Numbered from the stretch's first letter, positions 25,500 through 34,350 are shown. The stretch is DNA of 40,099 nucleotides from a candidate division TA06 bacterium (GCA_016208585.1 JACQXR010000118.1:1-40099); one strand, 5' to 3'. Numbers and translations: made by a program. Notes: a model not told the origin generated them from the letters alone.

Positions 25500-25838
25500 A
25501 TGACTTATTTCAAAAGCTACATCAAGAATAAGATCGTGCCCCAAAAGTGCTGGGACGATATCTTTGAACTGCTGGCCAGCGTCAACAGCCCGGAGGTGGA
25601 GGACTGGCTGGAGGAGCGGGGGCAAAGCGGCTTTACCATCGAGGAGTTCATTTATTTCCTGAATTCACTGGACGAGGACGAGATACGGGACTGGCTGTGG
25701 GAACACCGGGAGGATTTCTCGGCGGTGCTCTCCCGGCCCTCTTTCAATTTTGACGACAGCCGGATGGTGGGCTCCAACAACCGCTGGTGCAACGTGCTGT
25801 TTCTGTCGGCCAACAAAAGATCAGATATAAAGGAGTAA
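25500..25838 (+). CDS. Small acidic protein of unknown function
   Basis: A 112-residue protein from ATG 25500, which follows GGAAGAGG at good spacing and lies downstream of the promoter at 25388. I do not recognise the family. The N-terminus is basic (MTYFKSYIKNKIVPQKCWDD). The middle is strongly acidic and helical, with several Trp residues (VEDWLEERG, DEDEIRDWLWEHRED). The tail is polar and ends NNRWCNVLFLSANKRSD. There is no signal peptide or membrane segment, so it should be cytoplasmic. It ends four bases before the PorV-like gene, which carries its own AGGAG ribosome binding site, so the two probably share the promoter and might be functionally connected. Confidence 0.72.
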   Translation: MTYFKSYIKNKIVPQKCWDDIFELLASVNSPEVEDWLEERGQSGFTIEEFIYFLNSLDEDEIRDWLWEHREDFSAVLSRPSFNFDDSRMVGSNNRWCNVLFLSANKRSDIKE

Positions 25839-25842
25839 ATTT

Positions 25843-26814
25843 ATGAAGAAGACCATCCTGTTACTGGCGGTATTCTCCGCAGCTGCGGCGGTGGCCCCGG
25901 CCCAGGATTGCGGCTTCTCGTTTTTGCGCCTGCCCTTAAAAGCCAAGGCCGTGGCCATGGGCGAGGCCCTGGCCGGCGCCTCCGACGACCCGGCCGGCCT
26001 GCCCTATAACCCAGCCGGACTGTCGCTGATAAAATCCCGGCAGGGCTCGGCCGGCTACACCAATTATGCCGCCGATATCCAGGCCGGCAGTTTAAACTAT
26101 GTCCAGCCCTGGGATCAATGGGGAACCTACAGCGCCGGGATCTCCTACCTCAACAGCGGCTCCATCAAAGAGACCACCATGGACATGCCCACCGGCACCG
26201 GAAACACCTTCAGCTACAATACCCTGGCCCTGTCGCTGGGATACGGTCGGGTCATCAGTTCCCAGCTTTTTGCCGGGGCCGCGCTGAAAGGGATTTACGA
26301 CAAGGTGCAGGAATATTCGGCCGCCGCGGTGGCGGTGGATCTGGGCGTTCTATATGAAATTGACATGGAACAGGCGGCTAAAATTCTATTAAAAGCCAAG
26401 GGCCGCCACAATTACGGCAGCAGCCTGACCGCCGGATTCTCGGCGCTGAACCTGGGAGTGGCCGCCAAGGCCTTCGTCAACGAAAAGGAGAAACTGCCCC
26501 TGACCTTCCGGGGCGGACTGGCCTACCGTCCGGTCCTGAACCGCCTGACCGTGGCCCTGGCACTCTCCAAGGCCATAGATGCCGGGGTCAAGGGCCAGCT
26601 GGGTCTGGAATATTTTGTGAAGGATGCGTTGGCCCTGCGGCTGGGATACAACGGCACCATGGGAGGCATCAAGACCGGCTCCGATCTGGACGACTTTACC
26701 GGGCTGGCCTGCGGACTGGGGATCTGCATCAAAAAATACCGGTTAGATGTGGCTTACGCCCCGATGGGCGGGCTGGGTAATCCCTTGCGGGCAGATATCT
26801 CAGTTGAGTTTTAA
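25843..26814 (+). CDS. PorV/PorQ-like outer-membrane beta-barrel protein
   Basis: A 323-residue exported protein. The signal peptide MKKTILLLAVFSAAAAVAPAQ probably ends at the AxAQ site near residue 21. The segment LPLKAKAVAMGEALAGASDD, followed by LPYNPAGLSL, is the signature of the PorV/PorQ (UPF0164) family. Alternating aromatic strands then suggest a FadL-like barrel, ending in an aromatic residue (ISVEF), as outer-membrane barrels do. In Bacteroidota PorV shuttles type IX secretion cargo at the cell surface. The protein at 28001 has a T9SS-type C-terminal domain. It probably belongs to one transcription unit with the 25500 gene, closed by the terminator at 26830. Confidence 0.85.
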   Translation: MKKTILLLAVFSAAAAVAPAQDCGFSFLRLPLKAKAVAMGEALAGASDDPAGLPYNPAGLSLIKSRQGSAGYTNYAADIQAGSLNYVQPWDQWGTYSAGISYLNSGSIKETTMDMPTGTGNTFSYNTLALSLGYGRVISSQLFAGAALKGIYDKVQEYSAAAVAVDLGVLYEIDMEQAAKILLKAKGRHNYGSSLTAGFSALNLGVAAKAFVNEKEKLPLTFRGGLAYRPVLNRLTVALALSKAIDAGVKGQLGLEYFVKDALALRLGYNGTMGGIKTGSDLDDFTGLACGLGICIKKYRLDVAYAPMGGLGNPLRADISVEF

Positions 26815-26829
26815 ATCCAAGGATTATTT

Positions 26830-26858
26830 AATGGGCGGACTGAAACCGCCCATTTTTT
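26830..26858 (+). terminator. Intrinsic terminator after the PorV-like gene
   Basis: A nine-base-pair stem AATGGGCGG (26830-26838) / CCGCCCATT (26846-26854) with loop ACTGAAA, followed by a run of T up to 26858. It lies 15 bases after the stop codon. Confidence 0.85.
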
Positions 26859-26884
26859 GATTAACAGAATCCGGAACTTCACGC

Positions 26885-27933
26885 ATGAATAATTCCGATC
26901 ATATTGAGATAATCAACGACCAGCCGGAATACAGCGGAACCGGGGTTTACGCCTGGAACCTCTACCGGAACATCAAAGACCTGGTGCCGGTGAAAATGGC
27001 GGATTGGAATCCTCCCTGGAAATAAAGGGTAAAGGACCCAAACCGTTCTTTTGGTGGCGGTGCAGCCGGGCTTATCGGCATCAGGAGAACGTCCACCTGG
27101 TCAGCCAGAATCTCTCGTTCCTCAAAGCAGGCAACAAAAGGATCGTCACCTGCCTGGATCTGATACCGCTTTTCATGCCGTCATCCCTGTTGGAGAAATG
27201 CTGGAGAGGTTTTCTTTACTCGGGGATAAAGAAGGCCGACCACGTTATTTCCATCTCCCAAGCCACCAAAAAGGACCTGGTGAGGATCTACAAACTGGAT
27301 CCCCGGAGGGTCACTCCGGTATTGCTGGGCGTCACCCCGGAATTCAAGCCATACAACAAGCGGGCCAGCCGGGAGCTGCTGGGGCTGCCCCGGGAGGAGA
27401 AGATAATTTTACAGGTGGGAACCGCCGCCCCCCGGAAAAATTTCATCACCACGCTGAAGGCCTTTGACCGCATAGCCCGGGGAAATGGCAACATCAGGCT
27501 GGTAAAAGTCAATCCGGCAGGGATAAAGGACAAGGAATTCATTGCCCGGTCTGGCCTGTCATCAAAGGTCCTGGTCAGGGAATCGGCGGCCAAGGAGCAT
27601 ATGCCGCATTACTACGCGGCCGCTGATGTCTTCGTTTTCCCCTCGCTCTACGAAGGTTTCGGCTTGCCGGTGCTGGAGGCCATGGCCTGCGGCTGCCCGG
27701 TCATTGCTTCCAACAATTCCTCAATTCCCGAAGTGGTGGGGGAGGCGGGGATAATGATAGATCCCCTCAATGAAGTCTTGTGGAAGGAAATGATCCTTTC
27801 GGTATTATCGGACCAGGGTTTATCCCAGAAACTATCCGCCGAAGGCTTGGAGCGGGCCAGGCTTTTTACCTGGCAGAAGACTGCCGGGGAAACGCTGCAG
27901 GTCTATCAAAAAATATTTAAAAATAGTTCTTGA
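26885..27933 (+). pseudogene. Family 4 glycosyltransferase with an apparent frameshift
   Basis: Two overlapping frames together make one GT4 enzyme. Frame one starts at ATG 26885 and reads MNNSDHIEIINDQPEYSGTG-VYAWNLYRNI, the usual GT4 N-terminal strand and glycine loop, but stops at 27023-27025. Frame two, open to TGA at 27933, carries the rest: TCLDLIPLFMP, ISQATKKDLVRIYKL, VGTAAPRKNF and the donor motif SLYEGFGLPVLEAMACG. Joining them needs a -1 shift somewhere between about 26960 and 27020 and gives about 350 residues, normal for the family. The only start for frame two alone is a TTG at 27004 without a ribosome binding site, and it would lack the acceptor loop. This could be a genuine mutation, a sequencing indel or, less likely, programmed frameshifting. 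A terminator lies just upstream; no promoter is obvious. Confidence 0.8.
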
Positions 27934-27958
27934 CAAAAGGCTTTTATCGGTGTATAAT
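27930..27958 (+). promoter_or_regulatory. Perfect-consensus sigma70-type promoter
   Basis: TTGACA (27930-27935), a 17-base spacer and TATAAT (27953-27958): every conserved base is present. The -35 box overlaps the stop of the frameshifted gene. Transcription would start near 27965, so ATG 28001 rather than any upstream in-frame codon begins the next gene. Confidence 0.88.
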
Positions 27959-28000
27959 GTGCTACAAAGGATAATGGTAATCATAAAAAAGGAGCCGGTC

Positions 28001-29908
28001 ATGAAAAAGTTATCTTTTCCTCTGGCAGTTTTGGCTTGTTTAAGTATCTCCACGGCAGTTTCCTTTGCCGGAACCTGGGTGGAATCTTCGCAGGCCGATT
28101 TTGCTGATGGCGATTTCAACGCCAACGTTTTCACCTCCAAGGAAGGCAGCGACAGCGGTTGCGTTAAATCTGCGCCGGGAGCGTTCTATGACCTGAACAA
28201 GGATGGCCGGCCGGACATTATCATATGTAATTTGGAAGGCTCATACACATACATCTATTGGGGAAAGCACGATTGGACATATTCTGCAGACAGTTCACAA
28301 TCCCTGCCTTCCAGCGGATCAACCGGTAACTCGGTAGATGATATTGATAAGGACGGTAATTTGGACATTCTCATCAGTAATTATTATGGGAATGCTGTGA
28401 TTTATTGGGGCAGTAAAGCCGGATATTCTGCAGATAATTCTACAACTTTAACTGCATATGCCGGCCACGGCAATAGTATTGTTGACCTTAACCATGACGG
28501 TGCCTTGGATATCCTTGTATCTCGCATGAATGGAACAGAGATATATATTTTTTGGGGAAATAAAAAGGATAGAAGGAGCTTTATCCGAACAACTCTTAGC
28601 GGATTTAGTTCTTCCGATGTTGCCGTGTCCGATCTTAACAAAGACGGCGTATTGGACATTGTGGTCCCCAACAAACAGGGAAATTATCCTCCGGCCGGCG
28701 GATTCACTTTCAGCATCCCTTCGTACATCTACTATGGGCAAAAAAGCCAGGACTCGGTGTTTTACAACGACAACGCCAAGGATTCCTTGGAAACCTATGG
28801 AGCTTACTGCGTCTCAATCGGTGATGTGGATAAGGACGGCTGGCTGGACATAGTGTTCAGCAATCACCGTAACGATGCGACGTATAATGTTAATTCCTAT
28901 ATTTATTGGGGCAGCGCCACAGGTTTCAAAACAAAACCACGCCAAGAACTTGAAACGCATTCTGCCATTGGAAACACAATCGTCGATCTGGATCGTGATG
29001 GCAATAACGATATTATTTTTGCCAATTGGTATAATGATCTATCCTATAAAATAAATTCTTTCGTGTACTGGGGGCCAGACTTTAGTGCCAGAACAGAATT
29101 GCCGACCAACGGTGCGCATGGCGCATTGGTAGGCAAGTTATCAAATAACAGCATCAATGATGTTCTCATAACCAATAGTTACGGGGGGTGGAGCTATATC
29201 TTTCACGGGGTCTCAAAAACGGGATACATTAGTTATGATTCTCTCCCGTCATCTTACGGTCACATTTCCACCAAAGATAATGGGAACATCCATAATCGGG
29301 GCAAAACCGAGACATATAATTCTTCTGTTTTCGGCAACGGCACCGATACTTACTCCTGGGGTACTTGCTCCTGGAACGCCACCCTGCCAGTCGGGACTTC
29401 CTTGCAGGTTCAATTAAGATCGGGCAACACTGCCAATCCCGATGATGGAGCATGGAGCACCTGGTCGCCGGTGGTCAAATCGGGAGGCAAAGCCGGGCTG
29501 GCAAACTCCAAATATACGCAATATCAGGTGATATTCACTACCAATGATTATTTTGGAACCCCGACCGTAGACGGTTTCTCACTGGACTATCAGATAATCA
29601 CCGGGATTGCCGGCGGGGCGGGGGAGGAATCGGGACGGAAATATTTCAAGATTAGTAATCTGCCGAAATTGGGGGGAGCGGATATCGTCTATCAACTCAG
29701 TGTCCCAGAAAGAGTAAGGATTAATATTTATAACATTGAAGGACGCTTGGTGGCGAACCTAGCGAATACTGTGCAATCTTCCGGGCAACATCAGCTTAAG
29801 TGGGAGGCAAAGAACGCATCAGGTTCCATGGTTTCATCGGGTATCTATATCTGCCGGGCCGAGATCGGCAGGGATATTTATTTTGGCAAGATAGTGCTGG
29901 TAAAATAG
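28001..29908 (+). CDS. Secreted FG-GAP/VCBS-repeat protein with T9SS-type C-terminal domain
   Basis: A 635-residue exported protein. The signal peptide MKKLSFPLAVLACLSISTAV ends near SFAG. At least six FG-GAP/VCBS-type repeats follow, each with a calcium-loop pattern: DLNKDGRPDI, DIDKDGNLDI, DLNHDGALDI, DLNKDGVLDI, DVDKDGWLDI and DLDRDGNNDI. They are followed by an aromatic YIYWG strand and suggest a beta-propeller. A beta-sandwich-like segment comes next. The last ~75 residues (RINIYNIEGRLVANL, then SSGIYICRAEIG, ending GKIVLVK) look like the Por/T9SS type-A sorting domain or a FlgD-Ig-like domain. ATG 28001 follows AAAAAGGAG and lies after the consensus promoter. The likely role is surface display, with binding partner unknown. 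Confidence 0.88.
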   Translation: MKKLSFPLAVLACLSISTAVSFAGTWVESSQADFADGDFNANVFTSKEGSDSGCVKSAPGAFYDLNKDGRPDIIICNLEGSYTYIYWGKHDWTYSADSSQSLPSSGSTGNSVDDIDKDGNLDILISNYYGNAVIYWGSKAGYSADNSTTLTAYAGHGNSIVDLNHDGALDILVSRMNGTEIYIFWGNKKDRRSFIRTTLSGFSSSDVAVSDLNKDGVLDIVVPNKQGNYPPAGGFTFSIPSYIYYGQKSQDSVFYNDNAKDSLETYGAYCVSIGDVDKDGWLDIVFSNHRNDATYNVNSYIYWGSATGFKTKPRQELETHSAIGNTIVDLDRDGNNDIIFANWYNDLSYKINSFVYWGPDFSARTELPTNGAHGALVGKLSNNSINDVLITNSYGGWSYIFHGVSKTGYISYDSLPSSYGHISTKDNGNIHNRGKTETYNSSVFGNGTDTYSWGTCSWNATLPVGTSLQVQLRSGNTANPDDGAWSTWSPVVKSGGKAGLANSKYTQYQVIFTTNDYFGTPTVDGFSLDYQIITGIAGGAGEESGRKYFKISNLPKLGGADIVYQLSVPERVRINIYNIEGRLVANLANTVQSSGQHQLKWEAKNASGSMVSSGIYICRAEIGRDIYFGKIVLVK

Positions 29909-29927
29909 TCAATTTCTGATAATCCCC

Positions 29928-29962
29928 AAAAATGGCATGTCTTTAAGACATGCCATTTTTTA
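29928..29962. terminator. Intrinsic terminator after the VCBS gene
   Basis: A 14-bp perfect stem AAAAATGGCATGTC (29928-29941) / GACATGCCATTTTT (29947-29960) with loop TTTAA. A T-run follows on the + strand and an A-run precedes, so it could also work in the opposite direction. Confidence 0.9.
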
Positions 29963-29992
29963 TTGACCTGGTTTCAGTAATTGTGGTATAGT
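29963..29992 (+). promoter_or_regulatory. Sigma70-type promoter of the methyltransferase gene
   Basis: TTGACC (29963-29968), an 18-base spacer and TATAGT (29987-29992) directly follow the terminator. Transcription would begin near 29999, which excludes in-frame starts before it and favours ATG 30047. Confidence 0.6.
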
Positions 29993-30046
29993 TACAATAT
30001 ATTTTATCGAATAACCAGCCATAATAAATTCAGGCTTTCCGTTAAA

Positions 30047-30703
30047 ATGAAAGACAGCAGTTACTACAAACAACGGGTGGAGGCGGAAGTCCAAAAAAGG
30101 ACTTACCGCTCTTCCAAATATTCCGACTGGCATCAGGAGATATTAAGTTATGTCCGGGGGGTAGTGCTGGACCTGGGCGCCGGCGACGGGGCTTTCACCG
30201 TCCCGCTGACCCGGCAGGGTCTCAGAGTAGTAGCCTGCGACCTTTCCCGCACCCGCCTGCAAAATCTAAAGGCTTGCACTTCCGAATTAGTAGAGTTGAA
30301 TGCAATGGCAATACCATTCAAGCCATCTGTCTTTGATACTATTTTATTTATAGAAGTTCTAGAGCATCTGCCTGACAGGTCCGCTCAGCAAAGACTTTTG
30401 ACGGAACTGGGGCGGGTCCTAAAGCCCGGCGGCGTAGTAGTTTTGACCACCCCCAACCGCCCGGTTTACCGGATCATGACCATGTTATGGAAATGGCTGG
30501 GAAGCCAGGAACCGGATCCCACCCATTATGCCGAACTAAGCTGGCCGGAATTGGAAGAACTCTGCCGGGAGAAGTTTGACATAGCCTATGTCCGGGGCAA
30601 AGCCGGCTTGATCCCGCTCTGCTTGGTGCAGAGATTGCTTTCAAAAAAATTATATCTATGTTACGACATCATGGTGGCGCTTAAACATAAGGGAAAGGCA
30701 TAA
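30047..30703 (+). CDS. Class I SAM-dependent methyltransferase
   Basis: A 218-residue methyltransferase of the UbiE/Methyltransf_11 type. The SAM-binding motif I VLDLGAGDG is at residues 40-48. An acidic loop follows strand 2 (VVACDLSRTRL), and motif post-II is IEVLEHLPD. The segment VLKPGGVVVLTTPNRP is the usual strand 5 region. ATG 30047 is chosen because the promoter at 29963 places the transcript start after the earlier in-frame codons, and the protein begins sensibly there (MKDSSYYKQRVEAEV). The stop overlaps the next start by one base (TAATG). With a UPF0104-type membrane protein and a YfhO-like protein downstream, a role in modifying a lipid- or glycan-linked substrate is possible but unproven. 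Confidence 0.85.
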   Translation: MKDSSYYKQRVEAEVQKRTYRSSKYSDWHQEILSYVRGVVLDLGAGDGAFTVPLTRQGLRVVACDLSRTRLQNLKACTSELVELNAMAIPFKPSVFDTILFIEVLEHLPDRSAQQRLLTELGRVLKPGGVVVLTTPNRPVYRIMTMLWKWLGSQEPDPTHYAELSWPELEELCREKFDIAYVRGKAGLIPLCLVQRLLSKKLYLCYDIMVALKHKGKA

Positions 30704-31617
30704 TGAAGCGTTTTATATCCGGTCCGGTCTTCAAAAAAACTGTCGCCACGGTTGTGATCCTTGTCATCGCCTTTTTCATGGGAAACCAGTTATACCGAAG
30801 CTGGCAGGATATTCCTTTTTCCAGCCTTCATATTAATTATCTCTGGCTGTTGGCTTCTTATCTGGGTTTGTTTGCCTCTTTCGGCTGCTCCATCAAAGCC
30901 TGGCAGATTATTTTGGACGGGCTGGGATCCCGAATGAATTTTACCCGGTCATGGTGGGTGATCACCGCTTCCCTCCTGGCCAAATACATCCCCGGGCACG
31001 TCTGGGCGGTGGGCGGCCGGATACTCCTGTGCAAAGCGGAGGGCGTCTCCGAAAAGATAAGCGGCACGGCCATGATCATAGAAATGATGGGGCTTCTGCT
31101 GGGCTCGCTTTTGGCGGGCATAGCCTGCATTCCATTTCTGCTGGCCCAGGGCGTACCTTCCTGGATCTGGCTGATGACCCTGCCGGCTGCGATACTGCTG
31201 TTGCTATTATTCTCCCCTTTGCTCATCATCATTTTACGCTGGATAGCCAGAGTATTATTAAAACGGGAGGTGGCTCTGACCGCTAATCCCGCCAGGTTTG
31301 GGGCGGCGGCGGCCTTATACTTTGCTTCCGCCCTGATTCAGGGTGCGGCATTTTTCCTTTTGATCAGGACGATATATCCCATAAGCCCGACCTATCTGCC
31401 GGGAGCAATAGGCTTATATAACGGAGCCTGGGCAGTAGGTTTTTTAAGCTTGATTACCCCAGGTGGTTTGGGGGTGCGGGAAGGGGCCATGGCTTTTTTG
31501 CTTAAATACTATATTCCGGTGCCGCTGGCGGTAATTATTTCGATCATGGGCCGGTTGTGGATTACGATATTCGAGGTAATGGTCGCTTTGATAGGGTTGA
31601 GATTCAGGAAACAATAA
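30703..31617 (+). CDS. UPF0104/LPG-synthase-TM-type membrane protein
   Basis: A 304-residue integral membrane protein with about seven to eight helices. It belongs to the flippase-like/lysylphosphatidylglycerol synthase transmembrane family (UPF0104, AglD-like). Recognisable features are the polar SLLAKYIPGHVWAVGGR segment after helix 3 and the late TPGGLGVREGAM motif before the final helices. No LPG synthetase catalytic domain is attached, so phospholipid aminoacylation is not expected. Family members often sit with glycan-lipid genes. It begins on the last base of the methyltransferase stop and is followed 13 bases later by the YfhO-like gene, so the three form an operon. Confidence 0.87.
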   Translation: MKRFISGPVFKKTVATVVILVIAFFMGNQLYRSWQDIPFSSLHINYLWLLASYLGLFASFGCSIKAWQIILDGLGSRMNFTRSWWVITASLLAKYIPGHVWAVGGRILLCKAEGVSEKISGTAMIIEMMGLLLGSLLAGIACIPFLLAQGVPSWIWLMTLPAAILLLLLFSPLLIIILRWIARVLLKREVALTANPARFGAAAALYFASALIQGAAFFLLIRTIYPISPTYLPGAIGLYNGAWAVGFLSLITPGGLGVREGAMAFLLKYYIPVPLAVIISIMGRLWITIFEVMVALIGLRFRKQ

Positions 31618-31630
31618 ATATGCATGGAAT

Positions 31631-34060
31631 ATGAAAAAAAATCGAAATCCCAAACCAAACCCGGTCCAGCAGATACCAGAACTACCCGGCAGGGACTACC
31701 TCAATAATCCCTGGCTGGCCTCGGGTTTTCTGTTCGCCTTAGCCCTAGTGATGTTTAACCGGGCGTTGTTGTCCAAGTTCATGATCTTTGGCACAGATTT
31801 TGTCACCGGGGCCTACATGAGCCGGGCCTTTGCCGCCGATGTCATTACCCGTCTGCACCAGATACCTATGTGGTATTCCAATGTTTACGGAGGTGTGCCT
31901 TACGTGGATGCGGTGGCCGGAGATTTATTTTATCCCACCTCGCTGCTTTTGCGGCTGTTTATGCCGGCCCATCAATTCACCGCCTGGAATTATTTTCTTC
32001 ACATCGCGCTGGCCGGAATAGGCGCCTATCTGTTCCTGCGGAACCTCAAATTCGGCGGAACCGCCTCGCTGCTGGCCGGAATAACCTATATGTTCACCGG
32101 CTCCACGGCCAGCCTGATGTACGCCGGCCATGACGCCAAAATCATGGTCGGGGCGCTGCTGCCCTGGCTGCTGCTTTTCATAGACAAGGCCGTGGCCGGC
32201 AAAAAGCTTTTATGGACTCTGTGCGCCGGCCTGGCAATCGGCCTGGCCCTGCTTACTCCGCATGTTCAGATGTCGTATTACCTGCTTTTGGCAGGATTCT
32301 TTTTTGCCCTGGCCCGGATGTATCAAAATTTCAAAGCAGATAAAAGCCGGCTCAATGTTATCAAAACATTGGGGCTGGGCTTGGCGATGCTGGCGGTCGG
32401 CTTTTCCCTTTACGCCGTTCAGGCCCTGCCCCTGCAGTCCTATCTAAAATTCTCTCCCCGGGGCCAGGACAAGGGCTACCAGTTTGCCACCTCGTATTCC
32501 ATGCCGCCGGAGGAGATAGTCAACATAGTCTGGCCGGAGTTCTCCGGCCTGATCGACAAGGATTCCGGCGAACGTCCCACCCATTGGTACTGGGGCCGGC
32601 GCGACCTGAAACTGCACACCGAATATATCGGGGTGATCCCGGTTCTGCTGGCCCTGGTCGGATTGATTTACAGCAAACGGAAAAAACTGAAGCTGTTTTT
32701 CATATTTTTCGGGGCCTTTGCTCTGATCGTAGCCTTCGGCGGTTTCACCCCGCTGTATTACCTGGTCTATTATCTGATCCCCGGGATGTCCAAGTTCCGC
32801 AGCCCGGCCATGATCTTCAGCCTGTTTTCCTTCGCCGCTGCCGTATTGGCGGCCGCCGGAGTTCAAGCCCTGATGGACGGTCATTTTAATAAAAAACTTT
32901 TCAATGGATTGCTGATAGGCCTGGGCGCGGCGCTGGCGCTGGGGTTTGTTTTTACCGGAGCCAAGGACGGAATGACCTCAATGCTTTCCGGTTTTGCGGC
33001 TCAGGGCTGGGGCGCCCAGGCCTTGTGGAACAGCTACCCTGAGATGGCCAGGGGATTCTGGATAGCCTTTGTGATCCTGCTGCTGGGGGCTCTGCTGGTT
33101 TGGCTGCTGGCCAAACGCAGAATGCCCTTAATCTGGTGGGCGGCGATTGCCGGCCTGCTGATATTTGCCGAGTTGTGGCGGGTGGACGCCAAATTCATGA
33201 AGGTGGTATCCCCCGATGATTATTTTTCCAAGGACGAGGTGGTCCAGAAACTAGAACGCGACAAATCGCTTTACCGGGTGATGCCACTGCAGGTCCACCA
33301 GCAGGGGAATTATTTGACCCTGTTCGGTTTCCAGACAGTGGGGGGAGAGCATCCCAACCCCCTGCGGCGGTATAACGAATTCGTGGGGGTAAGCGCCCAA
33401 AGGCTGCTGCCCGATTTCCACAATGTCCTTGACTTCAACGGGCTGAATTTCATGTCCATCCTGGGTGCAAAATACCTGCTGATGCGGCAACCGTTGAACC
33501 ATCCCGATTTCGCGCTTTACGATTCCTGTTACGGCGGCCAGGTCAGGATCTACCAGTATAAAAAAGCCCTGCCCCGGGCCTGGCTGGCAGGTAATTACGA
33601 AGTAATTGCCGAGGAAACGAAGATCCTGGAACGCATCAAACAGGCCGGCTTTGATCCCGCCCGGACGGTCATATTGGAAGAATCGCCGGAAGGAGTCGTT
33701 CCGGCCAACCAAGCGCAAGGAAGCGTTGTCATTGATGAATACCAGCCCAATCAAATAAAAATATCGGTCGAAGCCTTGGCCACGGCCATAATGGTATTCA
33801 GCGAAAACCATTACCCGGCCTGGCAGGCGTATCTCGACGGACAGCCCGCTAAAATCTATCGGGCGGATTACACTTTCCGGGCGGTGGTTGTTCCGGCGGG
33901 ACGGCATAAAATAGAGTTTAAATATTATTCCAAAACATTCAACACGGGTCTGACCGTCAGCCTGATATCCGCGCTGTTGGTAATACTGGGAATAATCGGT
34001 TTGGGGATAAGGGAGATGGCCGTAGCGAAAAGATCTAAGACGGAAAAAACCGTATCATAG
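31631..34060 (+). CDS. YfhO-like multi-pass membrane protein (putative GT-C)
   Basis: An 809-residue protein with about twelve hydrophobic segments in the first 540 residues and a soluble C-terminal domain before a last helix. This matches the YfhO family of GT-C-like membrane proteins. Visible features include a loop after helix 1 with an acidic residue (FGTDFVTGAYMSRAFAADV), AGHDAKIMVGALLPWLLLFID, and LLTPHVQMSYYLLLAG. The extracytoplasmic tail contains ENHYPAWQAYLDGQPAKIYR, typical of the family. In Gram-positives YfhO is linked to lipoteichoic-acid glycosylation, but in uncultured Gram-negatives the substrate is unknown. A terminator (34074-34105) closes the operon. Confidence 0.85.
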   Translation: MKKNRNPKPNPVQQIPELPGRDYLNNPWLASGFLFALALVMFNRALLSKFMIFGTDFVTGAYMSRAFAADVITRLHQIPMWYSNVYGGVPYVDAVAGDLFYPTSLLLRLFMPAHQFTAWNYFLHIALAGIGAYLFLRNLKFGGTASLLAGITYMFTGSTASLMYAGHDAKIMVGALLPWLLLFIDKAVAGKKLLWTLCAGLAIGLALLTPHVQMSYYLLLAGFFFALARMYQNFKADKSRLNVIKTLGLGLAMLAVGFSLYAVQALPLQSYLKFSPRGQDKGYQFATSYSMPPEEIVNIVWPEFSGLIDKDSGERPTHWYWGRRDLKLHTEYIGVIPVLLALVGLIYSKRKKLKLFFIFFGAFALIVAFGGFTPLYYLVYYLIPGMSKFRSPAMIFSLFSFAAAVLAAAGVQALMDGHFNKKLFNGLLIGLGAALALGFVFTGAKDGMTSMLSGFAAQGWGAQALWNSYPEMARGFWIAFVILLLGALLVWLLAKRRMPLIWWAAIAGLLIFAELWRVDAKFMKVVSPDDYFSKDEVVQKLERDKSLYRVMPLQVHQQGNYLTLFGFQTVGGEHPNPLRRYNEFVGVSAQRLLPDFHNVLDFNGLNFMSILGAKYLLMRQPLNHPDFALYDSCYGGQVRIYQYKKALPRAWLAGNYEVIAEETKILERIKQAGFDPARTVILEESPEGVVPANQAQGSVVIDEYQPNQIKISVEALATAIMVFSENHYPAWQAYLDGQPAKIYRADYTFRAVVVPAGRHKIEFKYYSKTFNTGLTVSLISALLVILGIIGLGIREMAVAKRSKTEKTVS

Positions 34061-34073
34061 ACCAGGGGTGCAA

Positions 34074-34105
34074 AAAGCCCCCGCCTGCGGCGGGGGGCTT
34101 TATTT
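34074..34105 (+). terminator. Intrinsic terminator after the YfhO-like gene
   Basis: A G+C-rich stem AAGCCCCCGCC (34075-34085) / GGCGGGGGGCTT (34089-34100) with a three-base loop and one bulged G, followed by TATTTATT. It lies 14 bases after the stop. Confidence 0.85.
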
Positions 34106-34228
34106 ATTAATTTAATTTTTACAATGAACTCATTCATATTTGCCCAAAATATTTTGTCATAGGTTTCAGAAAAAATAGCGGTTCTGAATTCATCCAACTG
34201 CCCACCATAAATATAAGTTCGTGAAAAC

Positions 34229-34256
34229 CCGATAGAAAAATTCTATCGGTTTTTTG
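34229..34256 (+). terminator. Second intrinsic terminator, not preceded by a gene
   Basis: The stem CCGATAGAA (34229-34237) / TTCTATCGG (34241-34249) with loop AAA is followed by TTTTTTG. No coding gene lies between it and the terminator at 34074, so it may back that one up or end a small RNA. Confidence 0.75.
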
Positions 34257-34350
34257 TTTTAGTAAAAAAAATATCCGATAAATGGCAGTTTTTGCCGGGC
34301 ATTAAAATAAATGCGATTAAATTCGTTGCATAGCAATAAGTTACAATATA

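Noticed and set aside
27004-27933. TTG 27004 as a genuine start of a shorter glycosyltransferase
   Set aside because: It has no ribosome binding site and the product would lack the GT4 N-terminal loop, which is found intact in the other frame just upstream.
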